The notes beneath the pieces are model-generated. The model was given only the letters and a program-made list of their open reading frames with translations, made no database searches and was not told the origin of the DNA. This document shows positions 32,769 to 42,007 of a stretch of 64,000 bases of DNA, piece after piece. The stretch comes from Confluentibacter sediminis (lineage in GTDB: Bacteria > Bacteroidota > Bacteroidia > Flavobacteriales > Flavobacteriaceae). How positions within the stretch are numbered: position 1 is the first letter of the stretch; each line of letters begins with the position of its first letter. A program made the position numbers and the translations under genes. Location of the stretch: positions 1-64,000 of the forward strand of contig NZ_QKPO01000014.1 of NCBI RefSeq assembly GCF_003258355.1, given 5' to 3'.

Positions 32769-34052
32769 TTACACAACATAAATTTCACTTTGAAAATAAC
32801 TACTTTCTTTTTTATGTTTTTTAATAAAATATACTAGAGAAACCACGGAAATGATAGTCCCTATTATAGCAATAAAATAAGTGCCATTTATAAAAAAATG
32901 AAGCCAAGAAATAGTATTCTGCCCAAAATTCTTATAAAGCAAAACAGCCATACTTCCTAAATATCCGAAAGCGTCAGCTATATAAATGAGATAGCCTGCA
33001 TTCCCTTTAATATGAAATGCTGCAATCATTCTATCAAAAAAAATACAATTAAAAGGAACGTAACAAATGTATAATCCAAACCCAACACTTATCATCCAAA
33101 ATATAGGAGATATTATTCCCCCGTGAAATAATAATGTAGATACCCCGATAGAAATTGTTCCAAAAATCAATAGGTAATGGTAAGAAATAAATGCTTTAAA
33201 ATTATTCTTTATAAAGCCAAAACATCCAATAATAATTAAAACCAAAACAGCAATAGGAATTTCTGAGACAGTATAAATAGACGTATTTCCTTTAAAACCT
33301 ATAGCATCCCAAATTTCTCTGGAAAAATTATCCCTGAAATCTCGTAAAGCCGTTAAAAAAACATAGAAAACAACCAATATAATAATTGGGAAAAAGTACA
33401 TTATAAATACTTTTTTCCTATCCTTAGAGGTCATGGGCTTTCTTTCCACTCTTAATAATTTATCTTCAGTAGTTGGCTCAGGGACTTTATTTAAAAGAAA
33501 AGAAAAAATAGCAAAAGGAACTAAAAAAATAGCGCCAGTAACTGCTGGCATCCAGAATTGTGAAACGCCCCAAGTGTTCATTACTGAAAGCCCTATCGAC
33601 TTAACGGCACCACTAGAAACAATAAAACTGGAGCATAAGATAACACCTAAAAACTCAGTAAATTTTCTACCTTCAATATATGAAAACACCACACCCCAAA
33701 CCATACCCAATCCCAATCCGTTTAAAAACATAAACAATAAATTATATGGCATAGGTGTTAAAGCAAATAATATTAAACTTGCTTCTGAAAATGCAATCAT
33801 TCCTATTAAATAATAAATTCGATTATTACGTTTTAATTCAGAAATAAGCTTTATACCCAAAAATTTTGAAAGCATATAGCCTAATACCTGGGCAATAATT
33901 AAAATAATCTTATAGTCGATACCCAAAAAAGAAAGATTCTCAAATGTAGCTACGGTAAATGGTTTCCTAAAAGCATACATACAGAAATAAGTACCAAATG
34001 AAGCAAATGCTCCATAAATCAAAAATCGAAAATCTTTTTTAGCTAATTTCAA
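32769..34052 (-). CDS. DUF5690 family MFS-like transporter
   Basis: 427 aa, about 12 helices. FLIYGAFASFGTYFCMYAFR opens the first helix and resembles organophosphate/MFS transporters; FNCIFFDRMIAAFHIKGNAG and LIYIADAFGYLGSMAVLLYK are characteristic of DUF5690. Probable inner-membrane importer of the aminophosphonate. First gene of a minus-strand operon with the oxidoreductase and hydrolase; 89 bp spacing to the next gene. Confidence 0.8.
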   Translation of the reverse strand: MKLAKKDFRFLIYGAFASFGTYFCMYAFRKPFTVATFENLSFLGIDYKIILIIAQVLGYMLSKFLGIKLISELKRNNRIYYLIGMIAFSEASLILFALTPMPYNLLFMFLNGLGLGMVWGVVFSYIEGRKFTEFLGVILCSSFIVSSGAVKSIGLSVMNTWGVSQFWMPAVTGAIFLVPFAIFSFLLNKVPEPTTEDKLLRVERKPMTSKDRKKVFIMYFFPIIILVVFYVFLTALRDFRDNFSREIWDAIGFKGNTSIYTVSEIPIAVLVLIIIGCFGFIKNNFKAFISYHYLLIFGTISIGVSTLLFHGGIISPIFWMISVGFGLYICYVPFNCIFFDRMIAAFHIKGNAGYLIYIADAFGYLGSMAVLLYKNFGQNTISWLHFFINGTYFIAIIGTIISVVSLVYFIKKHKKESSYFQSEIYVV

Positions 34053-34061
34053 AACAAAATA

Positions 34062-34119
34062 TATTTACTATTTGTAAATAATTAAAATACAATATTCATA
34101 ATTTAATTACTATTAGTAA
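34062..34119 (-). promoter_or_regulatory. Candidate operator pair upstream of the DUF5690 gene
   Basis: TTTACTATTTGTAAA (34064-34078), read on the minus strand as TTTACAAATAGTAAA, and the 13-bp perfect palindrome TTACTATTAGTAA (34107-34119). Both resemble the AATAGT-containing motifs upstream of susC. Confidence 0.4.
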
Positions 34120-34189
34120 ACTTTTGTGTGTTATATGATTGTTATAAAAAGATTAAGAAAAAATTTTGTTTATGCTTGAATAATAATAA

Positions 34190-34702
34190 GTAGGAAGAAA
34201 TTCAAAAGTTAGAAACAGCACAACAAAGAGCGGTTCATGTCTGGCTTCTAAGTTTTATTTTGCAGGTGTTCGAGAGACCAATGTCCTGCAATTAAAATGG
34301 TCTAATTTTATGGATAAAAACAGCAAATTTGTGTCGTTAAAGATTCCTGAAAAAGGAAAAAAATTATTTCTATTTACAGAAAATCACCTTCACAAAACAA
34401 GCTAATATTTCCTTACCTAGAACATGTTAATTTAAAAGATTCAGAACAAGTTTCTATAAGAACACTGTCTGTAACTAGAAATCTAAATAGACGATTAAAA
34501 GACGACTTCAAAATACTTAGGCATTACAAAGAATATGAGTATGCATATCGCCAGACACAGTTTTGCAATATTTCGGATGATAAAACACCCATCCAAATGC
34601 TGCAAAAAATTATATAGATATTCCTCAGCTACCACCACAATTAGGTATTAAGCCAACTTTGCTCATAAAGATGCAGATGATGCTATCGTTGGAATTTTCT
34701 AA
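34190..34702 (+). pseudogene. Decayed tyrosine recombinase (phage integrase family)
   Basis: Successive frames spell the C-terminal catalytic domain of a Bacteroidota tyrosine recombinase: EEIQKLETAQQ, then FYFAGVRETNVLQLKWSNFM with the first catalytic Arg, SLKIPEKGKK, IFPYLEHVNLKDSEQVSIRT, LNRRLKDDFK, then MHIARHSFAIF with the H-x-x-R-H box, and AHKDADDA. At least three frameshifts or stops break it and the N-terminal half is absent. It lies between two catabolic loci, suggesting past integration of one of them. Confidence 0.8.
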
Positions 34703-34781
34703 ATTGGTTATCTTAATCTTATTCAGATTTAGTTCTTTCAGTAGAACAGCTAAAAATTGTTTAAAGCCACAAATACTTCAG

Positions 34782-36347
34782 TCATATATCAAGTGTTTTC
34801 ATTTCCCCATTTTGTATGTGATTTATAATAAATTCAAGGGTTTTAACATTTGCTCTCAAGTGTGCTGTATCATTTTCATTAGTCCATATAATATCAATTT
34901 CACTATCAGAAGTTTCATTTATTTTTACCGTACCTGAAAATGCATTAGAAGTATTTCTAAGTCTTATTAAATCTAACTGTTTAAGTACGACCTCTTTTTT
35001 TAACCCCTCTTGAACACTATCTAGGGATAATGTCGTACGGTTAATTTCTTTATGCCCTCCACTTCCGCCTTCATCAGCAGCTTCATAATTATTTTTTCCC
35101 GCAAACACATCTAAATACCACACCTGCGGAATCCCCGGCATAAACATTTGAATAGCTCTAGCTAGCAATAGCTTTTTCTCATCTTCACCTAGAGCACTAA
35201 AAAATGTGGCATTGACCTGATAATAGGATATTTTTTTACCCGATGGGTCGTACAAATTTTTCACTCTTCCACCACGTTCCATGATTTTACTCATGATATC
35301 TTCTATCTCGGCATCTTCCAGCAAACCTTTATTATAAACACCATTAACTTCCTTTCCTTTTAAATCTAAAACAGGAATTCCATCATGACACCCAAGCATA
35401 TTTACCGTTTTGTAACCTTTATCTATAATTTCTTTAGCCCAGGTCAAAAGCGCCTTACTATTGGCATTCTCAATAGTATGTATAGTTAAGCCAGGAAGAA
35501 AAAAGTCATATATATAATATCCTTGACTTGCTACCTCATCATGTAAATGCAACCCATATTCGGCATGGATTTCCGGCAAAAGCGTTAAATCATTCTCTTG
35601 GGCAATTTGTTTTATTCTTTCTAAATATTCCCATGTACCCGGTTTATTAAAAAAGTTAGACTGACCAATTTCTTTATGCAAATAAGCAAAAGCGTCTAGT
35701 CTCAATATTTTACCCCCAAAGTCACTTACTTTTTGCAAAGTATCTTCATAGAAATCCCAAACCAATGGTGAATTTGCATTTACATCCATTTGACCTAAAA
35801 AACTTTTATCGGCATTCACTTTCTGGTAAAAGGTATTCCAATACGGTTTTTCAGTTCCATCAGGAAAAGGCACTTTTAAAATAGGCAATCCAGATTTCCT
35901 CATAAACAATTTATTGAGAAATTCTTCCTTTGGAATTATAACTCCATCGGCTCCCATAGCACCATTTCCTTTCCAAAACTCATTCCAGTTAATAAAAAAA
36001 TCTTTGTATTTTGATTGATTTCCGTGTTTTAATAAATCTTTAAACTGTGGTGATGCCACCGATAAATGATTTAAAACTATATCGAATTTTAATTGGATAT
36101 TGAGTTCTTCTAAAGCTTTTAAATCTTCTCTCGAAACCAATTCTTCATTTAAGTTATAATCAATAACCGAAAAACCTCTATCTAAATCACTATTAAAGAA
36201 GGTTGGCAACACATAAAACAATGAAAAAGCATTCATAAACTCAGGCATTTTCAGCATAGTAATTAGATCACTTAAATTACGACCTATGCTGTCTGGATAT
36301 GCATTGAGCATAACTCCGTTACTTATATTCTCCACTTTTGAAATCAT
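34782..36347 (-). CDS. GH13 sucrose-phosphorylase-like enzyme
   Basis: 521 aa, GH13 subfamily 18-like (family about 490-580 aa). Beta-strand landmarks: LKFDIVLNHLS, nucleophile Asp in LRLDAFAYLHKE, acid/base Glu in LLPEIHAEYG, and MLGCHDGIPVLD. No signal peptide, so it acts in the cytosol, phosphorolysing sucrose (or a sucrose phosphate or glucosylglycerate-type sugar) to glucose-1-phosphate and fructose. The fructokinase-like neighbour 10 bp upstream supports sucrose. Last gene of the LacI-controlled operon. Confidence 0.82.
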   Translation of the reverse strand: MISKVENISNGVMLNAYPDSIGRNLSDLITMLKMPEFMNAFSLFYVLPTFFNSDLDRGFSVIDYNLNEELVSREDLKALEELNIQLKFDIVLNHLSVASPQFKDLLKHGNQSKYKDFFINWNEFWKGNGAMGADGVIIPKEEFLNKLFMRKSGLPILKVPFPDGTEKPYWNTFYQKVNADKSFLGQMDVNANSPLVWDFYEDTLQKVSDFGGKILRLDAFAYLHKEIGQSNFFNKPGTWEYLERIKQIAQENDLTLLPEIHAEYGLHLHDEVASQGYYIYDFFLPGLTIHTIENANSKALLTWAKEIIDKGYKTVNMLGCHDGIPVLDLKGKEVNGVYNKGLLEDAEIEDIMSKIMERGGRVKNLYDPSGKKISYYQVNATFFSALGEDEKKLLLARAIQMFMPGIPQVWYLDVFAGKNNYEAADEGGSGGHKEINRTTLSLDSVQEGLKKEVVLKQLDLIRLRNTSNAFSGTVKINETSDSEIDIIWTNENDTAHLRANVKTLEFIINHIQNGEMKTLDI

Positions 36348-36356
36348 TTTTACAGT

Positions 36357-37295
36357 TTAAAGAAGTTCTGATAATATATTAATGTTATCTGGCAATCTAC
36401 CTACATTTTGAAGCTTTAAAGCAGCTAGTTGCAAAGCTACTTCTAGGCATTTCTCTATAGGTTTTTCTTTTATATAAGCAAACAGAAACCCAGACCAAAA
36501 CGCATCTCCTGCTCCAGTAGCATCTTGTACCACATCAATTTTAATAGCTGGTAATTGAATAATTTTTTTTCCTTTTTGCGATAGTTTAACACCTTTACTA
36601 CCTAAAGTTAAACACACAGTATCTACTCCCTGAAAGTGAAAAAACTCAAATATATCTTCATGTGGCAATTCTTTCCCAAAGAGTCGTAACATATCGTCTT
36701 CACTAATCTTCACCAATGGGTTTAGCTGACAGTATGCATTAATGACACTAAGTGCTTCTTCTTGGCTTTCCCATAATTTTTTAGCATAATTTATATCAAT
36801 ACTTAATTTACAACCTAAACGATGTGCTTCTCCTGCCTTTTTTAAAATGGTGGTTTGTGCTGGTTTTTTGCTTAACGCAAAACAGGTAGTATGGTATATT
36901 CTTGTTCTGGAAAGCATGTCTTTAGATATTTGATCTTCTGTAATATAATAATCGGCTTCTCTAAATGGTATAAAATCTGGTGTACTATCTGTTCTTGACA
37001 CAAAAATGACACTTGTGGGTTTATCTTCAACTTGTTTAACAAAATCAGTTATTACGCCAACCTCACCTAATCTTTCAAAAATATATTCGCCAAAACCATC
37101 ATTCCCAACCGCTGCCACCAAAACAGATTTCAATCCTAACCGAGCTGAATTCATTGCCACATTTGTGGGTGAGCCTCCTAAATACCTGTGGTAATCTCTT
37201 GTGTTGTTAATTTGCACGCCTGCTTGATGCCCAATAAAATCAACAAGCACTTCGCCAACACATAAAATATGTATATCTTTTAAATTATTTTTCAT
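36357..37295 (-). CDS. PfkB family sugar kinase, probable fructokinase
   Basis: 312 aa ribokinase-fold kinase. N-terminal ILCVGEVLVDFIG and YLGGSPTNVAMNSARLG (substrate loop), C-terminal signature DATGAGDAFWSGFLFAYI with the catalytic Asp. Context with a sucrose phosphorylase-like enzyme and a sugar permease points to fructose as substrate. Cytosolic. Confidence 0.85.
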   Translation of the reverse strand: MKNNLKDIHILCVGEVLVDFIGHQAGVQINNTRDYHRYLGGSPTNVAMNSARLGLKSVLVAAVGNDGFGEYIFERLGEVGVITDFVKQVEDKPTSVIFVSRTDSTPDFIPFREADYYITEDQISKDMLSRTRIYHTTCFALSKKPAQTTILKKAGEAHRLGCKLSIDINYAKKLWESQEEALSVINAYCQLNPLVKISEDDMLRLFGKELPHEDIFEFFHFQGVDTVCLTLGSKGVKLSQKGKKIIQLPAIKIDVVQDATGAGDAFWSGFLFAYIKEKPIEKCLEVALQLAALKLQNVGRLPDNINILSELL

Positions 37296-37401
37296 CTGTT
37301 TTAATTGTATTTTTCATTTGTCAGATGTAATTTACCATTAAACATCTGGCTTAGTTTCAAGAGTTATTACGGTTCATTTCAAAACTTTTTTAATTGTAAT
37401 A

Positions 37402-38748
37402 TCAGTACCCACCCTCAGGAAATATGATATTCCCACTTTCTGCATCAACTTTAGGCTGCTTTAAACGTAAAGCTAAAACACCAGCTATAATGAAAAATAC
37501 ACCCCCTAATAATATGGCATTAACAGCACTACTATTCAACAAGTTTTTTACTATTGGACCAAAGGTTACTGTTTGAATTCCCATTGGAATAACAATCATC
37601 ATATTCAAGATACCCATGTAGACACCTCGTCTTTTTTGAGGAACAATTTTCGAAACCATTGAATAAGGTATACCCATCATAGCAGCCCAACCTATTCCAA
37701 ATAAAATCATTGGCAAAATAACTAAAAGAGGATCCTGTATGAAAGGAATAGAAAGCATGGCGATTCCTGTTAAAAACAGACTAAAAACATATACCTTTTT
37801 TCCTCCAAATTTTAAGGCTAATGGCACCAAAGCTAATGCGAAAATAATGGTGGATAAATTATAAGTAGTATTCATCTTTGCTGCCTGACTTAATGCTTGA
37901 GATTTATCAAAACCCATGCTTTCTTCAAACATTGGAGAAATAAATTGCCAATACACAAATAAAGCATACCATTGAAACAAATAGACACCAGATAGTATCC
38001 ACATAAATTTAGACATGTCTTTTATGGCACTGGTTATTTCTTTAAATGGTGTTTTTATCCTTTCTAAAAGTGGTAAGGCATTATGCTCCTCAATTTCTTT
38101 TAACCCATCATGAGATGGTGGTATTTCAGGTGTTTTTAAAACAGACCACAATATGGTTCCAACAGATAATATAGCACCAATAAAAAATGAATAATATAAC
38201 CATTGAGGTATGGCTTTAGCCGTATCACTTACCGTTTCCGCTCCACCAAACCAATCTTGAAAAAGAAAAATGGAGGCATTTGCCAAAACAATGCCTGCAC
38301 CAACAAACAAACTTTGCATTTGGTAACCAAAACTTAATTGCTTGTTTGGTAATTTATCGCCAACAAACGCACGGTAAGGCTCCATTGCCATATTATTTCC
38401 TACATCCAAAATCCATAATAACCCTACAGCAAACCATAGTGTTGGACTAAAAGGAAAAGCGAATAAACACAAACTACCTATTAGTGCACCAATTAAGAAA
38501 AAAGGTTTACGTCTTCCCCAACGTGGTGACCATGTCTTATCTGAAATAGCACCAATTATAGGTTGAATTATTAAACCTGTTACAGGACCTGCTAGATTTA
38601 ATAACGGTAAATCTTCATGATGTGCTCCTAAAAAAGAAAATATAGGGTTAACAGCGGTTTGTTGTAAACCAAAACTAAATTGAATTCCTAAGAACCCTAC
38701 ATTCATATTGAAAATTTGCCAGAAACTTAAATTTGGTTTTTTTAACAT
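37402..38748 (-). CDS. MFS/GPH-type sugar permease, probable sucrose importer
   Basis: 448 aa, about 12 helices. IGAISDKTWSPRWGRRKPFF between helices 2 and 3 is the signature of the SLC45/sucrose-transporter-like MFS group, and DVGNNMAMEPYRAFVGDKLP is also typical. Proton-coupled uptake of a disaccharide across the inner membrane. Nineteen bases after the glutaredoxin-like gene. Confidence 0.85.
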   Translation of the reverse strand: MLKKPNLSFWQIFNMNVGFLGIQFSFGLQQTAVNPIFSFLGAHHEDLPLLNLAGPVTGLIIQPIIGAISDKTWSPRWGRRKPFFLIGALIGSLCLFAFPFSPTLWFAVGLLWILDVGNNMAMEPYRAFVGDKLPNKQLSFGYQMQSLFVGAGIVLANASIFLFQDWFGGAETVSDTAKAIPQWLYYSFFIGAILSVGTILWSVLKTPEIPPSHDGLKEIEEHNALPLLERIKTPFKEITSAIKDMSKFMWILSGVYLFQWYALFVYWQFISPMFEESMGFDKSQALSQAAKMNTTYNLSTIIFALALVPLALKFGGKKVYVFSLFLTGIAMLSIPFIQDPLLVILPMILFGIGWAAMMGIPYSMVSKIVPQKRRGVYMGILNMMIVIPMGIQTVTFGPIVKNLLNSSAVNAILLGGVFFIIAGVLALRLKQPKVDAESGNIIFPEGGY

Positions 38749-38766
38749 CTTTACTGATTTTATATT

Positions 38767-39108
38767 TTATTGAATAACTCTTTTAAGAAAAGCATCAAAA
38801 TCTTTTCCGTTGGTAAATAATTCTCCGTCTTTGTCAATAACCGGTAGTCTTAAACTAGAAATATCAATGTTTGCTTTTATTAATTTGTTTAGCATCTCTT
38901 GTTGTTTTTCCAAATTCACATCTACATCAAAATAAACAAATTTCACTTTTCTTTCTTTTAAAAAAGCTTTAGTATCGGTACAATAATGGCATGTATCGCT
39001 GCCATAAACAACAATAGTTTTTTGTTCTTGTACCCAATCATCACTTAACAGTTTTGTGTAATTATTTAAAGTCAGGAAAAAAAGAAAGGTAAAAGCCAAA
39101 TATTTCAT
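38767..39108 (-). CDS. Glutaredoxin-like protein, membrane-anchored or secreted
   Basis: 113 aa from ATG 39108 (MKYLAFTFLFFLTLNNYTKL, a signal or anchor); an ATG 18 codons upstream would hide that signal. Redox motif CHYC in VVYGSDTCHYCTDTKAFLKE, cis-Pro region LRLPVIDKDGELF. It resembles glutaredoxins, but with a periplasm-directing N-terminus. Its place inside a sugar operon is unexpected. Confidence 0.72.
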   Translation of the reverse strand: MKYLAFTFLFFLTLNNYTKLLSDDWVQEQKTIVVYGSDTCHYCTDTKAFLKERKVKFVYFDVDVNLEKQQEMLNKLIKANIDISSLRLPVIDKDGELFTNGKDFDAFLKRVIQ

Positions 39109-39207
39109 ATTAGAATAAAATTTTAAAGTAAAAGAGTTGATATCAAGTTGCCAAAATACCAACTCTAATTACTCACTTAAAAACCAACTATTTGCTATTA
39201 ATCACTC

Positions 39208-41835
39208 TTAGAATTTATATTGCAAAGAAATTGTTGAAGAACGACCACTAATAGATCTTGCTCTAACTAAACGATCTGAACCAAAAGCACCATCTCCATT
39301 ACCTTCTACTTCTGTTATACCAACAGTATCAAAAATATTGTTTATACTCATTACTAATGATAAGCCTTTAGTTAAACCAGCTCTTCCTATTAAATTAAAG
39401 TATGCATATGCTGGCATCACTAAATCATTATCATCTTGCGCATACGATTTTGATGTACCTAAAACACTTAATGCTATATTATGTTGACTGGTTTTACCAA
39501 AATTATACGACGGAGATAAATTGTAAACCAAATCAGCTTGTCTTCTTGGAGTATTTCCTTTATTAGCACCACCATCTATTTCAGCTTTAGTCCAAGTAAA
39601 AGAACCATCAAAAGAGACGTTTTCTCCAAAATCCAAAGCAGTTTCAACCTCTAAACCAATAGCTTTAAATGGATTACCTACAGATCTATTTAATTCATTA
39701 CTTAATCCTTCATCGGTATTACTCATAAATCCAGTCAGGTTAAGCACGCCATTGTTAAGTCTTTTCTTGTAACCAACCTCAAGTTGAGATACTTCATCAT
39801 ACTGTACATCTGCCTTACCATTAGTTCCATAATTATTTCTGTCTGCCGCTCTACCTGAAGCACCAGAACTATACCTTGCAAACACAGCAGCACCTTGATT
39901 GAACTTATAATTAAGTCCCGCAGAGTATGAAACAAAATTATAGTTGTCATTTACAATTTGACCAGCGTTGCCTATAATAACCGGTACACTTTGCTCAATA
40001 CCTTCTATAGTCCCATTTCCATCATAATCAAATTCGCCTTGACTTGTTGGTCCTCCTTGTATATTTCCATTTACTTTAACATTTTCAAAACGCACACTAC
40101 CATCAAAGTTTAATTTTTCAGTAATATCCGCATCAACACCTACATAAGGAGAATTCACGTTATGTACTGTATTGTATTTACGCTGACAGCAGTTGCCCCA
40201 AACGGGCGTACCATAAGAGTATTGACCTCCTCTTGAAAAACCATCAAAATCAGCTAATCTTGCTTCTCCTCCTCCTTTAACTTCAGATAGGAAAGAGCTC
40301 CATTGCCATCCAATTTTAGTATTTTGTGTGGCACTAAATAAACCCGCAGTTACACCAACATTATCCCCAAGTTTTTTAGAAATTTTTACATCGCTGAAAA
40401 AGTTACTCAAATCATCGACAGTTACATCAAACATGTGTATTATTTGAGCTAATCCATTTGAAGGGTTAAAAGCTCCTCTATTACCATCGGCATAAACTAA
40501 AGGTCCCGTAGCATTTGAAGCGCCTCTTGCCGTTGTTTCAATTTCAGAAACCGTACCCACCGCAGCAGTAAACGGCGCCACCCATTCGCCACTATTATTA
40601 GAATATCTTGCTTTACCTGCAATTCTCCAATCATCACCTAAATCAAAAGAAAACTCTGCTCCCAATGCCTTAGAAATAGGATTATTACCATTTCTCACGT
40701 CATTTACATGTCTTTCCCCTGTAAATGGAGAGGTACCAGCACTTTGTTGCAAGTAAGCAGATTGTACTGCATCACTAGTAATATCAAAACCAGGAAGGTT
40801 CGCAAATGTTGGTTTGGAATTACTTCCTTTTAAAAGCATTGGCATTGGTAAATACATCACAGATTTATCGTTTAAAAACTTAGCGTAAGCACGTACATAT
40901 CCATTATCAAACTTCTTAGTAAGATTTGCTTTAAATTGTCCTCCTTTGTTTCCTTGGTAACCTATTTCTCTTGGCCCTTCACCAGATCTCATAAATCCTC
41001 CAATATGATAAGACAATCCATTTTCTAATGGTGCCCCATATTCAAAATCTAATCTATTTGATTGATAATCTAATCCAAAAGTAGTTCCAACAGAACCTCC
41101 TTCAGTTGCCCCTGTCTTGCTTATCATGTTAATAATACCTGCCGGCCCATTAGATGTTTGCGTAGAAGCAGAACCCCCTCTAATAGCTTCAACTCTACCA
41201 ATGTTAGAATCAATTCTTAAGAAGTTATCAGCATTTCCGAAAGACGTATCACCAAATAAGTTCAATGGCAAACCATCTTCTTGAATTTGGAAATATCTAG
41301 ATCCTCCAGAAGAAATTGGTACACCACGAACATTAAAGTTAGCATTACCTTCACCACCTGAAGATTCCGCACGTATACCTGGTATATTTCTAAAAAGCTC
41401 TCCAGCACTTCTTGGTGAAGCCTGTTCTATAAGCTTTACATCCATTGAAGAAACAGATACACTCGACTCGATTTTAGATTTTGGATTTACCACCCCCGTA
41501 ACAATCACCTCTTCTAAAGATGCTGCGTCTTCTGCCATTGTAAAATCTAATTTAACATCCTTACCTTGAACTGTAATGCTTTTAGCAAAAGTTTTGTAAG
41601 CTAAAGAAGATGCATTTAATGTGTAAGTACCATTATCTACATTACTAATAGAATAGTTCCCATCAAAATCGGAAACAGAACCTTTTGTTGTGCCTCCAAG
41701 AATAACATTTACACCACCTAATGGCATACCGCTTTGGTCTTTTATTGTTCCTGAAATCGTTGATTGTGCAAAAATTCCCGATACAGAAAATAATATGAGA
41801 AGTAAGAAACTCCATTTTGTTTTAGTTGCATTCAT
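39208..41835 (-). CDS. TonB-dependent receptor with CarboxypepD_reg domain
   Basis: 875 aa. Signal peptide to about residue 23, regulatory-like domain (ISGTIKDQSGMPLGGVNVIL), TonB box (LEEVIVTGVV), plug (GELFRNIPGIRAESSGGEGN, NFNVRGVPI, VEAIRGGSASTQTSNGPAGI) and barrel ending STISLQYKF. No SusD follows, so it is a classical TonB receptor, probably for sucrose or a related oligosaccharide. First gene of the operon; its upstream region contains the two LacI operators. Confidence 0.9.
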   Translation of the reverse strand: MNATKTKWSFLLLILFSVSGIFAQSTISGTIKDQSGMPLGGVNVILGGTTKGSVSDFDGNYSISNVDNGTYTLNASSLAYKTFAKSITVQGKDVKLDFTMAEDAASLEEVIVTGVVNPKSKIESSVSVSSMDVKLIEQASPRSAGELFRNIPGIRAESSGGEGNANFNVRGVPISSGGSRYFQIQEDGLPLNLFGDTSFGNADNFLRIDSNIGRVEAIRGGSASTQTSNGPAGIINMISKTGATEGGSVGTTFGLDYQSNRLDFEYGAPLENGLSYHIGGFMRSGEGPREIGYQGNKGGQFKANLTKKFDNGYVRAYAKFLNDKSVMYLPMPMLLKGSNSKPTFANLPGFDITSDAVQSAYLQQSAGTSPFTGERHVNDVRNGNNPISKALGAEFSFDLGDDWRIAGKARYSNNSGEWVAPFTAAVGTVSEIETTARGASNATGPLVYADGNRGAFNPSNGLAQIIHMFDVTVDDLSNFFSDVKISKKLGDNVGVTAGLFSATQNTKIGWQWSSFLSEVKGGGEARLADFDGFSRGGQYSYGTPVWGNCCQRKYNTVHNVNSPYVGVDADITEKLNFDGSVRFENVKVNGNIQGGPTSQGEFDYDGNGTIEGIEQSVPVIIGNAGQIVNDNYNFVSYSAGLNYKFNQGAAVFARYSSGASGRAADRNNYGTNGKADVQYDEVSQLEVGYKKRLNNGVLNLTGFMSNTDEGLSNELNRSVGNPFKAIGLEVETALDFGENVSFDGSFTWTKAEIDGGANKGNTPRRQADLVYNLSPSYNFGKTSQHNIALSVLGTSKSYAQDDNDLVMPAYAYFNLIGRAGLTKGLSLVMSINNIFDTVGITEVEGNGDGAFGSDRLVRARSISGRSSTISLQYKF

Positions 41836-41924
41836 TTTGTCTTAAATTTAGTTATTTAATAATATTTTAGTTTAATTATGGCACAATTTACATTTAAGAG
41901 CAATTAAAAATATGAATTTCGCAC

Positions 41925-41938
41925 CGAAAACGTTTTCG
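41925..41938. promoter_or_regulatory. LacI-type operator 1
   Basis: CGAAAACGTTTTCG, a perfect 14-bp palindrome with the central CG typical of LacI/GalR operators. Confidence 0.8.
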
Positions 41939-41945
41939 AAATCAA

Positions 41946-41959
41946 CGAAAACGTTTTCG
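41946..41959. promoter_or_regulatory. LacI-type operator 2
   Basis: Second identical CGAAAACGTTTTCG, centred 21 bp (two helical turns) from the first, between the divergent receptor and lacI-type genes. Same-face spacing suggests cooperative binding and control of both directions. Confidence 0.8.
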
Positions 41960-42007
41960 ATTTTAATTTTTTTCTTATATTTAAATTGAAAAAATATAAA
42001 ATATTTT

